Shown: piece after piece, positions 42,920 to 54,300 of the stretch
How positions within the stretch are numbered: position 1 is the first letter of the stretch
Layout: each line of letters begins with the position of its first letter
Assembly (NCBI GenBank): GCA_965240325.2
Contig: OZ251223.1
Location: 4,030,001 to 4,094,000 of the forward strand
DNA: 64,000 nucleotides
Source of the DNA: Rebecca billardiae RCC1528
Lineage: Eukaryota > Haptophyta
Direction: 5' to 3'
Notes under the pieces: model-generated
The model's database searches: none
What the model saw: only the letters and a program-made list of their open reading frames with translations
Told to the model about the DNA's origin: nothing
Program-made: the position numbers and the translations under genes

Positions 42920-43826
42920 CTGCCGGGCCGCCACGCGCGGGTCAGGGTCAGATGAAGGGATCGGGATTCGGGCGGAGTCGTTCGCCGCGCGCTCGCGAAC
43001 CGGCGAAAATAACGATAGTCAAGCGCACAAACGTACGCCAATCAACACGGCTTCGTCAATGATGAGACAGGGGTTGATGACTCTTTTTCAGGTTGGTTCA
43101 GTGAAACGACCTCATCACTGAACCAAGGGCGGAAAGCACTGAACAGTCATCATCCTCGACGAGAATCAAAGCGGTGTAATTTCTGAAATTATCCGTACTG
43201 TATTGTACACTCCCCGAACTGGCGAGCGGCGAGCGGTCACGGAGTCAAGCGTGCCCGCTGATGAGGTCATGACGGCGCGGCTGGGACGCGGGAAACCCTT
43301 TGAGGCATGCGACTCCCTTGCTCACGCAAGCCTGTGTAGCAGATCTGACGCCTCACCAGGACCGTTAGCAGTGGTGCGACTGGCACGCAGCAGGCGGCCC
43401 GGCAGCACCGCGTGTTCATTCTTATCGGCCCCGCCGCGGCGCCTCTGGGGGGCCCATCTCGGGCATCTCGGAGCCGGCAGTCTGGCATGAATCACTGCGT
43501 TGACAACGGTGTCAACAGCCCGCTTCGGTGGGCATGTCTGATGACGAAGCGCGCGCCAATTCAGACGGTCAGACCACCTCGGGCCGCACCTACGCGGTAC
43601 GCCATGGCCGGACCGGCCCGCGGTCCGACTGACTCCGAATCGCGTCCCAGCGATCCTGGACTCATCAGCGATCCCGGTGAGTCATCGGCGAATTGTGTAA
43701 TGCGACGGACGAAGCATCAGTCACCAATAGTACATATCGTAGAAGGCCACGACATGCCTCATGGATGCCATCACATGGCTCGGCAGACATGCAGTAACGA
43801 CTACAGAGTACAGTCGCGGAATCACG
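42920..43826. other. Intergenic spacer upstream of histidine kinase
   Basis: 907 bp between two minus-strand genes. It should include the kinase promoter. No repeat, RNA gene or credible ORF was found. Confidence 0.4.
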
Positions 43827-44951
43827 TTACAACTCGTCCGGTGCACCGTCCACGTACGCGCCGAGCGGGCAGTGGAAGTGGCGTGGGTAGAGAGGCTTCC
43901 CGTGGATGCTCTCCATCGCGACGTCGTATCCCGCTTGGTTGAGCCGCAGGACGAGGGCGTCGCGCCGCGCGCAGCGCTTGCACAGCAAAAAGCGGCGGCT
44001 TGATGCGCTGCGCCCGGCGCGCGATGTGCCGGCCTGCGGCCACACACAGGTGCCACGCCGGGATTGTCGCGACACAGATGTCAGCATCGATGGGCAGGTG
44101 TCCACTCGCGGGGCGGGCGTGAGGTGCGCGAAGGCGCAGGCGCGTACCGTGGAGGTGCGCTTGCAGGCAAACTCGCCCAGCGCGTCGAAGCAGCCGTGGC
44201 AGCCGTGCCTGAGCGCGAGGTGCACCCACATGCCGTGTGCGGCGAGCACGCCCGCGGGGCCGTGACGGCTGGACTGCCGCCCCTGCTGCTCGCGCTCGAT
44301 GGCGTGCGAGCGGCACCACGACTCGAGGGATGCATTCACCGCCGCGAGGAGGTGGCGGCTGAGCACGGCCATTCGCACCAGCCGGGTCGCCACGGGCAGG
44401 AAGCTGAGCACGTGTGCCCACAGGTCTTCGGACAGGGCAGCCACGCTCGCGCTGGCAGGCGCGGGGAGGAGCGGGCGGCACGGCGTGGATTCTGCAGCCT
44501 TTGCGGTGCAGTCTGAGCACAGCCACGAGTCCAGCAGCTTGGCCTGCTTCGGAGAGACGTCGACACACGAGCCGTGGAACCAGCGCTGGCACGGCCCTTC
44601 GCACGCGAGCATGAAGCGGTCGCCCCACGGCTGGCCACACGTGCAGTACGTGGGCTCCTCGAGCCACTCGCCGCCGCGCGCCGAGCAGAGCGGGCACACC
44701 CAACGCTCGCCCGGCTGCACCACATCCGGCGTCACGTCCATGCACTCCAGGTGGTACCAGTCTTGGCACTTGCCCTCGCACTGAATCATCGGGCGAGACG
44801 CCCACCGCGAGCGGCAGATGCAATACTTCTTGGTTCGTGAGTGCGGCGTCCACTTGCGCACGCGGGGTAGCTTCGCGGGCGGGGTCAGCATCACTGCCTC
44901 CGCCGCCACCTCCGGCTCCGGAGCGAGCAGGTCCACCATCGGAACCTCCAT
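43827..44951 (-). CDS. Double PHD-finger protein with F-box-like segment
   Basis: 374 residues from ATG 44951; the frame also has an upstream GTG at 45014, but an ATG is expected in a nuclear gene. PHD1 spans residues 44-89: C-I-C, 'MIQCEGKCQDWYHLEC', then 'WVCPLC'. PHD2 spans 103-148: C-T-C, 'MLACEGPCQRWFHGSC', then 'WLCSDC'. Both keep the Cys4-His-Cys3 pattern and the Trp before His that shapes a methyl-lysine pocket, so histone-tail (H3K4me) reading is likely. Residues ~165-205 ('LSEDLWAHVLSFLPVATRLVRMAVLSR') resemble an F-box helix bundle. The C-terminal third has further Cys pairs ('FLLCKRCARRD') and ends 'PLGAYVDGAPDEL'. If both domains are real, it may be a chromatin-recruited SCF adaptor; that is inference. 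Confidence 0.8.
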   Translation of the reverse strand: MEVPMVDLLAPEPEVAAEAVMLTPPAKLPRVRKWTPHSRTKKYCICRSRWASRPMIQCEGKCQDWYHLECMDVTPDVVQPGERWVCPLCSARGGEWLEEPTYCTCGQPWGDRFMLACEGPCQRWFHGSCVDVSPKQAKLLDSWLCSDCTAKAAESTPCRPLLPAPASASVAALSEDLWAHVLSFLPVATRLVRMAVLSRHLLAAVNASLESWCRSHAIEREQQGRQSSRHGPAGVLAAHGMWVHLALRHGCHGCFDALGEFACKRTSTVRACAFAHLTPAPRVDTCPSMLTSVSRQSRRGTCVWPQAGTSRAGRSASSRRFLLCKRCARRDALVLRLNQAGYDVAMESIHGKPLYPRHFHCPLGAYVDGAPDEL

Positions 44952-45200
44952 TACGGCCGGCCGCCCGATGACGCCCGGCGACCTCGCCGCCGCCAGGCTT
45001 CCGAGTTCCGACACGAATTCTCACCAATTCTTAGCGCAGTAAACTTCAGAACCAGTGCCGAGAGCATGCACAGGGGCGTTGACTCATTCTATGATTTAAC
45101 GACACAGGTCCGCGCGGGTCATGCGCCAATAAAACTCACGCGCGAAAACAAAGCGCGGAAAATGAAAACGCGCTTCGCGAGGGCGCGCTGGCCTCGATGG

Positions 45201-46101
45201 GCGCTTGGCGCGCGCGCGGCGCGGCGCGCTGCGGCCGTCGAGTTGCCGTGCGAAGGCGGCGCGTTGCGTGCGTGGCATCGGAACGCTACCGTGTTCCGCA
45301 CTGCGCCCCGCAGCTCGCTCCTCGTCGGCTTTGCCGCGCCTACGATCAGCGCGCATGCGAGCGTCGCCTCGGAATGAGCAGCCCGCGCCGGCCTCAGCCG
45401 TGAGCGCCCGCCTGGCGCGCGATACGATCAACTCGGGGCACGAGCTGCGGCTGAGCGATGAAGCATGTGCCTGCGCGCAAGCCGCGCCGCCTTGAGACAT
45501 CGATCGTGCGCGTTGATGCAGCTTCAGACGGCTGTCGACGAATGCCGATCAGCCTGCACGAGCCTTGCATGCAGTGGAGATGAAACAACAAACCGTGAGC
45601 GCCCTGAAGCGATGAATAGGAGTCTTCGGGTTGCGTGTGCGCGCAGCGACTTGTGTACATCTATGCATCGCCTGCGCGCGTGGCTGCCGTCATGCCATGC
45701 TTGAGTAGTTGCTCTGATGAGGAGTCCTTTCAAGGGCACCGCGACATTCGCAAGGGCAAGAAGAATAGTTGCGTGCAAGGTGCATGCTCTGCTCACGATC
45801 GATGTCTCAAGGCGGCGCGGCTTGCGCGCAGGCACATGCTTCATCGCTCAGCCGCAGCTCGTGCCCCGAGTTGATCGTATCGCGCGCCAGGCGGGCGCTC
45901 ACGGCTGAGGCCGGCGCGGGCTGCTCATTCCGAGGCAACGCTCGCATGCGCGCTGATCGTAGGCGCGGCAAAGTCGACGAGGAGCGAGCTGCGGGGCGCA
46001 GTGCGGAGCATGGTCGTGTTCCGATGCCACGCAAGCAACGCGCCGCCTTCGCACGGCAACTCGACGGCCGCAGCGCGCCGCGCCGCGCGCGCGCCAAGCG
46101 C
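45201..46101. mobile_element. Foldback element 3 (308-bp inverted arms)
   Basis: Arms 45201-45508 and 45794-46101 are reverse complements with few mismatches, starting GCGCTTGGCGCG and ending in its complement. The 285-bp loop has lower GC. Architecture matches foldback elements 1 and 2, but the arm sequence is different. No coding capacity is recognised and no clear target-site duplication was found. Confidence 0.85.
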
Positions 46102-46665
46102 TGGTGCGCCGCAGTCCGGGTTGGCGGCCGCCACTGGCGCAGCGCCAGTCCGGAGGGGTGGCAGCGCTGACCCGGGAACGCCCTTGCGGTTGCGGCGGGT
46201 GGGGCCGGGCCGGGGGGGGGTCTTCGTCCTAGCTGTGTCGTTGAATCATATATATATATATGATTATACCACGTCGTTAATATATATATATATATATATA
46301 TTGAGTACTAGTTCATTGCTATGATAAGGTACAGTTCGTCACTACCAGTAAGAGAGGGTCTTCGACAGATCTAAGATAGCAATCTCCCAACTCCAATGGT
46401 AGTTAGTTTCACTATGGCACTTTAGTTGGACACACACAAACATTCCCCCTGACCAATCTAAACGGATCGACGCCAATCAGGGGACGGGCGTGTCAGTATT
46501 TCTTCAGCTCAGGCACCTATTAATCATCGACAGCGCGCTGATTGACACTACTATGGTCATGATCGGCCACGCACCGTATCGCGAGTTCGCGACCCTTTGA
46601 TCTACCCAACCTCGCCCGGGCGGGAATCCGGCCAGCCCCCCCGCTTCTCCGGAGGCTGGGGTGAA
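46102..46665. other. Intergenic spacer upstream of TIR-like membrane protein
   Basis: Short TA runs occur at ~46245-46264 and ~46279-46301, and the rest is AT-richer than the genes. The gene's promoter presumably lies here. Nothing else was recognised. Confidence 0.4.
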
Positions 46666-48977
46666 ATGCCCTCGGGCGCGGGAGCAAAGCCGAGCCCATG
46701 GCGCTCGAATGGGGCGCGCTCGAGCCGCGTGACGCCCCAGCAGGAGAGCTCGGGCAATCTGCTCGCAAGCGTGGCGCGACACTCGCGATCGGTCGCGAGC
46801 GCAGGGCGCAAGGGTGAGAGCGACGGCGGGCAAGCCAGCAGAGCGCGAGCGAGCGCTTCGAGCGCCAGCTCACGCGATGACGTCAGAGTCTCGCTCGTGC
46901 GTCGGCTCTCGGTCGGGCCGCGCGCCTTCGGCGGCTTTGGGCAGAACGCGAACGTGCGTGCGCGGCTCGACTCAGCGCACGCCACGGGCGCCCGCTTCCG
47001 CCGGACCGTGCAGCTCCCGCTGCTCGCGTGGAGCGGCGTGCTCAGCTGCGGCGGCTTCGCGCTCGCGCTTTTGCTCCTCGCCCACGACCAGCTCGACCTC
47101 GAGCTGCAGCTCGCCTTCCAGCTCATCATGTTTGGCTGCTTTGTGCAGCTGTTTGCGCTGCTGCCGACAGACAAGCTCTTCATCGACCTGGTCGCGATGT
47201 TCGAGGGCTCTGCGGGCTCGGTGTGGGTGCTCGTGTGCCTGGGCGTCACCGCGCTCGAGCTCCGCCGCGGCTCGCGCATAGCCGACGACCCGCTCGCCGC
47301 GCCCGCGCCGTACGGCATGTACGAGAGCGGCTGCGGCTCCGGGCTGCCGGCCGTGCGGCCGTGCTGGTGGCCTTACGCGATCGCCGCGCGCACGTTTGCG
47401 TGGGCCGCGCTGGTGGCGTACTTCGTGGGGCGCGTCGGCGTGCTCTGCGTGCCGTGGCCCTCGTGCGTGCGCCGCGCGCTCTGCCTCGGCGAGCTCCGCT
47501 CGTCCCGCGCGCGGCTGGACGTGCAGTGGCACGCCAAGGGCGTGGTGACGGCGGGCTCGTGCTGCGCGAGCGCGCTCACGCTCGGCCTCAAGCACGCGCT
47601 GATGCCGTCGTGGGTGCCGCTGGACGCGCTCGCGGGGGACGCGGCGCTGCTCGCGCGCGCGCGGCGCGAGCGGGCGCTCGTGATCGGCGCGTGGCTCGGC
47701 ACGCTCCTGCAGGGCTCCGTCGCCCTCTGCTGCTTCATCCCGCGCGTGCGCGTGCGGCTGATGGCCTTCCTGGCGGCGCGCTCCGAGAGCCTGAACGCCG
47801 CGGCGGGCATCGCGGCGCTGCTCGGCGGGCGCGAGCCGGCGGCGGTGCAGAAGGAGGCGGAGGGCGCGTTCCGGTACGTGACGCTCGACCGCCTGTCCAA
47901 GGACGAGCTCGCGCAGCCCACCCCCGACCCCGTGCTGTACGCCCGCTCCGTGCCCGCCGCCTTTGGTGAGGTCGATGCGTTTGTCTCACACTCGGTGCGG
48001 CGCGCGCGTGTGCGCGCGTGTGTGTGTGCGCTTGTGTGTGTGCGCGTGCGCGTGCGCGTGTGTGTGTGCGTGTGCGCGCGTGTGTGTGCGTGTGCGCGTG
48101 TGTGTGCGCGCGTGCGCGTGCGCGTGCGCGTGCGCGTGTGTGCGTGCGTGCGTGGCCGTCGACGGGCGCGGCGCGGCGCGGGCGTGTGCGCGTGTGCGTA
48201 TAGCGCGCGTGGGTGCACCGGCGCCGCGCCCGTCGGCGCGCGCACGGGGCGCGCCCCGCCGCACGCCCCGCCGCGCCGCTGAGGGCTCACACGCCCCGCC
48301 CGGCGCGGGCGCGCGCACGCCTCCAGTGGAGTGACTCGGCGGGCGAGAAGTGGGAGGCGCTGCAGGCGTGGCGCGCGCAGTTCAAGATGCGCTGCGGGCG
48401 CGAGCCCAAGCTGTGGCTGTGAGCGCCGCCACCGCGCGCCGCGCGCGCCGCCGCAGGCCACACGCGACCCCTGCCTGGCGCTGCTGCTGCGTGTGTGCGC
48501 TGACGGGCTGGGTCGGCCCCGCCACCGCCACCGCGCGGCCGCGCCGCGCCGCGCCGCCATCGCTGCTGCCTCAGTGACAAGTGCTGCATTGACCAGCGAA
48601 ACATCGAGCAGAACCTGGCGTGCCTCCCAGTGTTCCTCGCCGGCTGCCACACGCTGCTCATCTTCGCGGGCGAGACCTACCTCACGCGGCTCTGGTGAGC
48701 CGCCCGCCCGCCCTGCCCGCCCGCCGCCGCCGCCGCCGCCGCCGCGCCGCCGCTGCGGCGGCACGCACGCACGCGCCGCCGGCCGCGAGGCGCGGCTGGT
48801 GCGGCGGCGCGCTGACGGCCCGCGCGCCGCCCACGCCCTTTCGCGCCCCGCCCCCGCGCAGGTGCGTGATCGAGCTCGCCGTCTTCCTCGAGATGGGCGG
48901 TGAGCTGCACCGCATCGCGTTCGTGCCCCTCGGGCTCAGCCGCGAGCCGAGGGGCGTCCCCGCGGAGGCGGCGGCGC

Positions 48978-49017
<40 letters not shown>

Positions 49018-49630
49018 GCACGGCGCGCCGGGCATGGCCGCGGCCGCCGACGCGGTGCTGGGCTTCGACGAGGAGGCGGCGGACGCCGAGCCGCCCGGTC
49101 CGCGCCCCGCGCACGCGCCGCGCACCAAGAGCCACTCGGGCGCATACGCCTCTCTCGAGCAGCGCGTGCGGCACTTTGACGTGACGGCCGCGCAGTGCTC
49201 CAACCCGCTCGAGCGCGAGCGGCTGCTGGCGATGGTCGAGCAGGGCTTCGGCGGGATGAGCGCGTTCGACCAGTCGCTGCGTGTGGTGCTCGAGCCGCTG
49301 ATCCTCGCCGACGCGCCGCAGGCGGCCAGCTCGCGCCACGCCGCGCACTTGTTCGATCCAGGCACGACCATCGAGCGCGCCATGGCGGCGGCCGAGCGCG
49401 CTGCCGCCTCGGCCGCCGCCGCCGTGCTCGCATCGCGCGGCCACGACGAGGGCAAGGTGCGGCCCGGGGCTCGGTTCGGGCTGACACCAAGTAGCCGCCG
49501 CCAGTCGCCGGAGGCGTTGGTCGGGAGCGCCTCCTCGGCGTCCTCAGCACCCGCCGATGCGTCGATGGCAGCCACGACGCGGATACAGACGCTCGCTGCT
49601 TCTCCTACTGTGCCTGACGCGGTGCCATGA
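46666..49630 (+). CDS. Multi-TM protein with TIR-like SHSWSD domain
   Basis: Exons are 46666-47994, 48327-48418, 48575-48694 and 48862-49630, which join in frame to 769 residues. An N-terminal disordered, Ser/Arg-rich stretch precedes about five to six TM helices (for example '[17 protein letters not shown]', '[16 protein letters not shown]' and '[16 protein letters not shown]'). Reading across the splices gives a TIR-like module: 'DAFVSHS' joined to '[15 protein letters not shown]', 'GREPKLWL' joined to '[14 protein letters not shown]', then '[20 protein letters not shown]' and 'RLW' joined to '[13 protein letters not shown]'. The match of conserved text across all three junctions strongly supports the gene model. 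Such proteins are known in algae and oomycetes, usually unassigned in function. The catalytic Glu expected of NAD-cleaving TIRs cannot be fixed by eye. A poly-Gly run and an Ala/Ser-rich tail follow. Intron 1 is a GT/GC-rich low-complexity tract. Confidence 0.85.
47995..48326 (+). repeat. GT/GC-rich simple-repeat intron
   Basis: Intron 1 of the TIR-like gene consists largely of TGTG/GCGC alternations (~48000-48160). It is alternating purine-pyrimidine and so could in principle adopt Z-DNA. Confidence 0.7.
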
Positions 49631-49897
49631 CACGGAACTACGGTCCTCATCGTCACGAGTCACGAGTCACGTCCGTAGCACTAGCAGACCTACGACTGAT
49701 AGTATATATTTAATATATATAGTCTTCATCATATATTCATCTAAACTATACGGCGCGGTACTGTAAGTTCATTGCGCGCCGTAACTATATATATACGACG
49801 ACTATACGTACTAGCTATACTATAATTATGAGCAGTACGGCCGACGACGATCTGCGATGCGCTTGATACTCGACGACGACAGTTATACTTATTCATC

Positions 49898-49956
<59 letters not shown>

Positions 49957-50264
49957 GCATATCTGTCGTCGGAGTCTCGCCACAATGAGTCTCTCGGATG
50001 ACGACCGATCGTCCAGAGCACAGTCCGGTAATAATTGACTACGGCGGTACGTGAGTATCACGTCGGTCGTACGTTACACTCTGGGTACTGACGCGCGTAC
50101 CCGCCGCGCCGCGCGTCGTATATTGCCTGGTACCGCACGTGATGTAGCTGTGAGTGAGACTACTGGCAGGCACGCGTACTCGTCAGCTGCTAGTCACCTA
50201 GTGCCCGTAGACGTCACAGTAGTAGCTTACGCGGCACGCACGCCGTGCCCGCGACCGGGCCGGA
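49631..50264. other. Intergenic spacer, convergent 3' ends
   Basis: AT-rich from ~49680 with a (TA)n array at 49901-49953. No coding evidence. Confidence 0.5.
49901..49953. repeat. (TA)n microsatellite, ~26 units
   Basis: An uninterrupted TA array. Confidence 0.95.
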
Positions 50265-51197
50265 CTATTCGCGGTGATTGCGCCGCAAGAGCCGCTGGAA
50301 GTAGCCTGCCATCGGGAGTCGCCCGTCGGCCCCGACCGTGTCCGTCCGCGCCTGGTCGGACACTGCGGCTGCCTGCCCTGGCAGCCGGGGTGGCTGGAGC
50401 TCGATGCACCAGCCCTCGCGCAGCCGGCTGGAGGGCAACGGGCAACCCTCCGCCGACGCAGCAGCAGGCGATGTCGCCCTACCCTCTGCACTGTCACCGT
50501 CACTGCCTTCGCGCCAACTCGGCGATGTTTCCTCAATGTCGCACGCGGGCTCCTTCCTCACGAGCACCAACGCGTCATCCCGAGGATTGGAGTAGTAGCC
50601 TCGGCGCCGGCCGGCACCGTCAAAGCCTCGCGCTCCGTAGAGGCGCAATGCTGCGCGGTTGGAAGAGCGGACCTCGAGCACGAAAAGCGCGACACCAGCC
50701 TGCCGACCCTCGTCGATGGCAGCATCGAGTAGGAGCGCGGCTGCGCCACGCCGCCGATAGCGCCGTGACACGGCCAAGTTTGTGATCATGGCCTCGTCGA
50801 GCACGATGCTCAGAAAGATGAAGCCGACGAGTGGTGTGTTCGCGCCATTCGCAAACAGGCCAAAGGCGAGCGTGCTGTCACTCTGGATCTCCGAGAGGTA
50901 CTGGTCGCGCGTCCATAGGCCCGGCGCGTGAGCGTCAACGTCGAGGGCGTGCACGTCCTCGACGTCCTCGTTTTGCAGCAGGCGCACCGTGCACGGCACC
51001 GCTCCCCACAAGTCGACGTCGCCAGCACGTGCAGAGAGGGATTTGACGGTGCCGCGCACGCGCAGCGGGTGCCTGACGAGACCGACGTGCGCTACGCGCA
51101 TGGGCGAATCCATTATGCCAAGCGCCGAAGACACACCCAGCACAAGCGACAGCGCCCGAGTTGAGCGCGTGCGATCGGCACGCACGCGGGCCGCCAT
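50265..51197 (-). CDS. RimI-type GNAT acetyltransferase
   Basis: RimI-family GNATs transfer acetyl from acetyl-CoA to protein N-termini (ribosomal protein bS18 in bacteria; plastid homologues exist). The intronless frame gives 310 residues from ATG 51197. The catalytic core is at residues 71-215: 'VRLLQNEDVEDVHALD', motif A 'ITNLAVSRRYRRRGAAALLLDAA' with the RRxGA acetyl-CoA loop, 'FVLEVRSSNRAALRLYGARGF' (motif B, with the Asn and Tyr typical of RimI) and 'GYYSNPRDDALVLVRK'. The ~65 residues before the core are Arg/Ser/Ala-rich and could be an organellar transit peptide. A ~90-residue Pro/Ser-rich tail follows. The frame continues upstream to ATG 51302 and beyond; 51197 was preferred because it leaves room for a promoter against the divergent PX gene. 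Confidence 0.85.
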   Translation of the reverse strand: MAARVRADRTRSTRALSLVLGVSSALGIMDSPMRVAHVGLVRHPLRVRGTVKSLSARAGDVDLWGAVPCTVRLLQNEDVEDVHALDVDAHAPGLWTRDQYLSEIQSDSTLAFGLFANGANTPLVGFIFLSIVLDEAMITNLAVSRRYRRRGAAALLLDAAIDEGRQAGVALFVLEVRSSNRAALRLYGARGFDGAGRRRGYYSNPRDDALVLVRKEPACDIEETSPSWREGSDGDSAEGRATSPAAASAEGCPLPSSRLREGWCIELQPPRLPGQAAAVSDQARTDTVGADGRLPMAGYFQRLLRRNHRE

Positions 51198-51308
51198 CGT
51201 TCCTTCGGCAGCAAAGATGCGACAGGCGAGCCCGACGCCCGTGCCTGGACACGCTGCCTGCACCTGCGCACCCGTGCGGTGTTGCGCGCACCCGGCCGTC
51301 ATCAATCC
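51198..51308. promoter_or_regulatory. Compact bidirectional promoter region
   Basis: 111 bp lie between the chosen divergent starts; if the GNAT began at ATG 51302 only 6 bp would remain. No core motif was found. Confidence 0.35.
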
Positions 51309-54300
51309 ATGGCCGACAGGACCAACAACCCCACTCGGCGGGAGGAGGACGCAGCTCATCCCGTGCGAGTGAGCTCGGCCTCCGATCGGGGTGAGACCAG
51401 CCGCCCCAAGCAGCCGCTTCGTCCCGGCGGTCCGATGGGCGACGGCGAGGCGGCGGAGGCGCTGCCGGAGGGTTCCCGGAGCGTCACCGTGGGTGTGCGA
51501 TCGTCTGGGCCGAGGCCGCATGGCCGTGCTGCGACTGGCGCGACGAACGCGCCGAGATGGAGTGGCTGCACCGCCACTCACTCGTTTTCAGTCGACCAGG
51601 GCCCCACCGCCCCCGCCGCTTCGCCCTCGCTGGGCCCTCCTGCCGCCTGCTCACTGGGCCAGCAGCGACCGGCGGTCGTTGATGCGAGCGCACACCAGAG
51701 CGCGCCGACTGTCATCCAGTTCCGCCCAGGCGAGGACGACGTCGGCGAAGCTTACGGTGCTGGGGCGCTCGCGCACACTCGACGCGCGCTCCAGATCGCC
51801 GCGGCCTCCCGCGCCGCCATCCTGGCCAACCGCGCGGCGTACGCGGGCTCCGGGGTGCGCGAGCGCCGAGCTGAGGACGGCGCTGGTGCTGGTGCCCTCG
51901 CGGCCAATCGGCGCGCGCTGCAGGCCGCCGCGGCCTCCCGCGCAGCCATCCTGGCCAACCTCGCGGCACGCGCAGGCTCGGCGTGCCAAGTGCGCCAGCC
52001 CACAGCCGGCGACCACTTCGGCTCCAGCCGCGCGGCTGCTCGCGCGCCTCGAGCGCACGAGCAGCACAGCGGCGCGCGGAGGGATGGTGGCGGCGCAGAG
52101 AGGGGTGGTGGCAGTGCCCTCGAGGCCAACCGGCGCGCGATCCGCCTCGCCGCTGCCGCCCGCGCCGCCTACCCCGCGCGCGTGGGCGCGGGCGCGCACC
52201 CCGGGCACCGAGAGCACCGGCCAGCAGCCGCAGACGCTTTCTGCGCGCCGCCCCACTCGCGCAGCGAGGCGCGCTCGGCCGAGGGGCTCGGAGCGGTGGC
52301 CGACACCCTGGCTGGTGCGGCCGAGTGCGATGCGCGACTCGCCGTCAGCGACGTCTCGCAGCCCGCCGTCTCAGCGCACCGCGCGGCGGGCGCGGTGGTA
52401 CGGCTGGGCACGGCGACGGAGTCCTCCCACTCGAGCCCCGACCCCGCCTGCGAGCCTCGCGCGGGCAGCGCCGAGCTCGCGCCGTCGCACGGTGCGGCCG
52501 CGCCTGCGAGCGCTCACGTTGCCCCTGCAGCCGCAGGCAACTCGCAGCCCGCCGCTTCAGCGCACAGCGCGGCAGACGCGGCGGCGCGGCGGTGTGCCGC
52601 AGCGCGGCGGTGCGCGGCGGCGCGGCGGTGCGTGGCGCCCGAGTCCTCCCGCTCGAGCCCCGCCCCCGCCTGCAGGCCTCACTCAGGGGACGCCCCCAGG
52701 CTCGGCTCGGCGCACGGGGCGGCCGCGCCAGCGGCAGGCGAGGGCGCGCTCACCGACGCCGTGGCGGAGTCCTGTGGGCTCAGCCCAGCCCCGGCTGGCG
52801 AGCCTCGCGCAGGCGAGGACGAGCGCGCAGCAGCGCACGGAGCGGCTGCTCCGCTGGCCGATCGCGACGCGCTCGCCACGACTGCCGCTTCCCAGCCGGT
52901 CGCCGCAGTGCGCCACTCGGCGGGCGCGGCGTCTCGGCAGCGCGGCCCGGCGCAATCATTTCGCCCGAGCCCAGCCCCGGCCTGCGAGCCACGCGCGGAC
53001 GACGATGCGCTCGCAGCAGCACAAGGAGCGGCTGCGCCGGCGGCCGAGCGCGACGTGCTCCCCAACAGCGGAGCCTCAGCCGCCATCTCCCTCGGCCTCA
53101 CAGCGCGCGCGGCGGCTGCCGGGCCGTGCACGGCGGTGGCGGACAGCTCCGCAGCCACGCAGTCCCTCGGTGCCAGCCCGGCCCCTGCCTGCGAGCCTGA
53201 TCTGGTCGACCGTGGGGTCGGAGCAGCGCACGGCGTCGCTGCGCTGGCGGCCGACCGCGATGCGCTCGCGAACGCCGACGCCTCCGAGCATGCGGCCGCC
53301 GGCAGCGGCCGCGTGCTGCTTGCCCACACAGCAGCCTCAGCAGGCGAGGGCGCGCCAGGCGCCGCTGCAGCGGCGCAGCCTCGCGCGCCCGCGGCGGAGG
53401 GCGATTCTCCCTGCCGAAGCGCGAACCGGCACTCGCCTCCGCCAGCCTCGGCGCCGCCTTCTTCCCGCGGCGCTGCGATGGCCGCGGTGCTCAAGGCTGG
53501 CACGCTCCGCAAGCGCGGCGCATCCACGTGGCAGTCGAAGCTCTCGCCGCGGCTCTTCGTGCTGCACGCCAACCGCCTCGACTACTACCTCCCTCTGCCC
53601 GAGCTGGAGCTGCTCGCAGCGATCTCGCTCGACGACTGCGAGCTGACGCCCGTCGCGAGCGCGGGCCGCGGGACGTACTATGCGACCTCGTGCGGGAGGC
53701 TGCGCGCGCGGTTCGACGGCGAATCTGGCGAGAGCATGCGCGCTGCCATCGCCTCCGCCTCCGCCGCCGTGCGCAAGTCCCTGCTGGGCAACTTCACGCG
53801 CTCGCTGTCGTTGCTCCCGCTCGAGGTCGTCGTCATGGCGGCGCTCGGCTCGATCCCGTCGCTCGAGACCTTCTGCTACCTGCCGCACGCCGGCTCATCC
53901 GGCTCGTCCGGCTCGCCCGCCGAGCCGGGCTGCGTGGCGTGGATGATCTGCAGCATCGCGACGCGCACGCTGTTTGTGGTGGGCGGGCCTCTCGTCAAGC
54001 TCGTGCAGCGCGGCTCCATCCCGCTGTACGGCCCGGGCTGGATGACGGGCGCGGAGCTGGACGGGGAGAACGAGCTGGAGCTCAAGCTGACGACGGGGCA
54101 GCGCGAGTACCGCGTGCAGACCGGCACACCCGAGGAGGCGTCGAGCTGGCTCGCCGCCATCCGCGCGGCCATCCGAGCGCTGGGCGCGACGATGGAGGCC
54201 AGCGACATTGAGCGCACGCCGCCGCCCGACCCGGCGCCGCTGCACGCCGAGGAGCGGCGCGGGTCGCACCCGTTCCCGATCGCGTCGTGCGACTCGCTCT

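Noticed and set aside
44952-45014. GTG start giving 21 more residues to the PHD protein
   Set aside because: GTG starts are not expected in nuclear genes; an in-frame ATG exists at 44951 and an in-frame stop lies just upstream.
51302-51581. N-terminal extension of the RimI-like frame to 51302 or 51581
   Set aside because: Would leave 6 bp or a negative distance to the divergent PX gene start; the extension is the complement of that gene's coding sequence.
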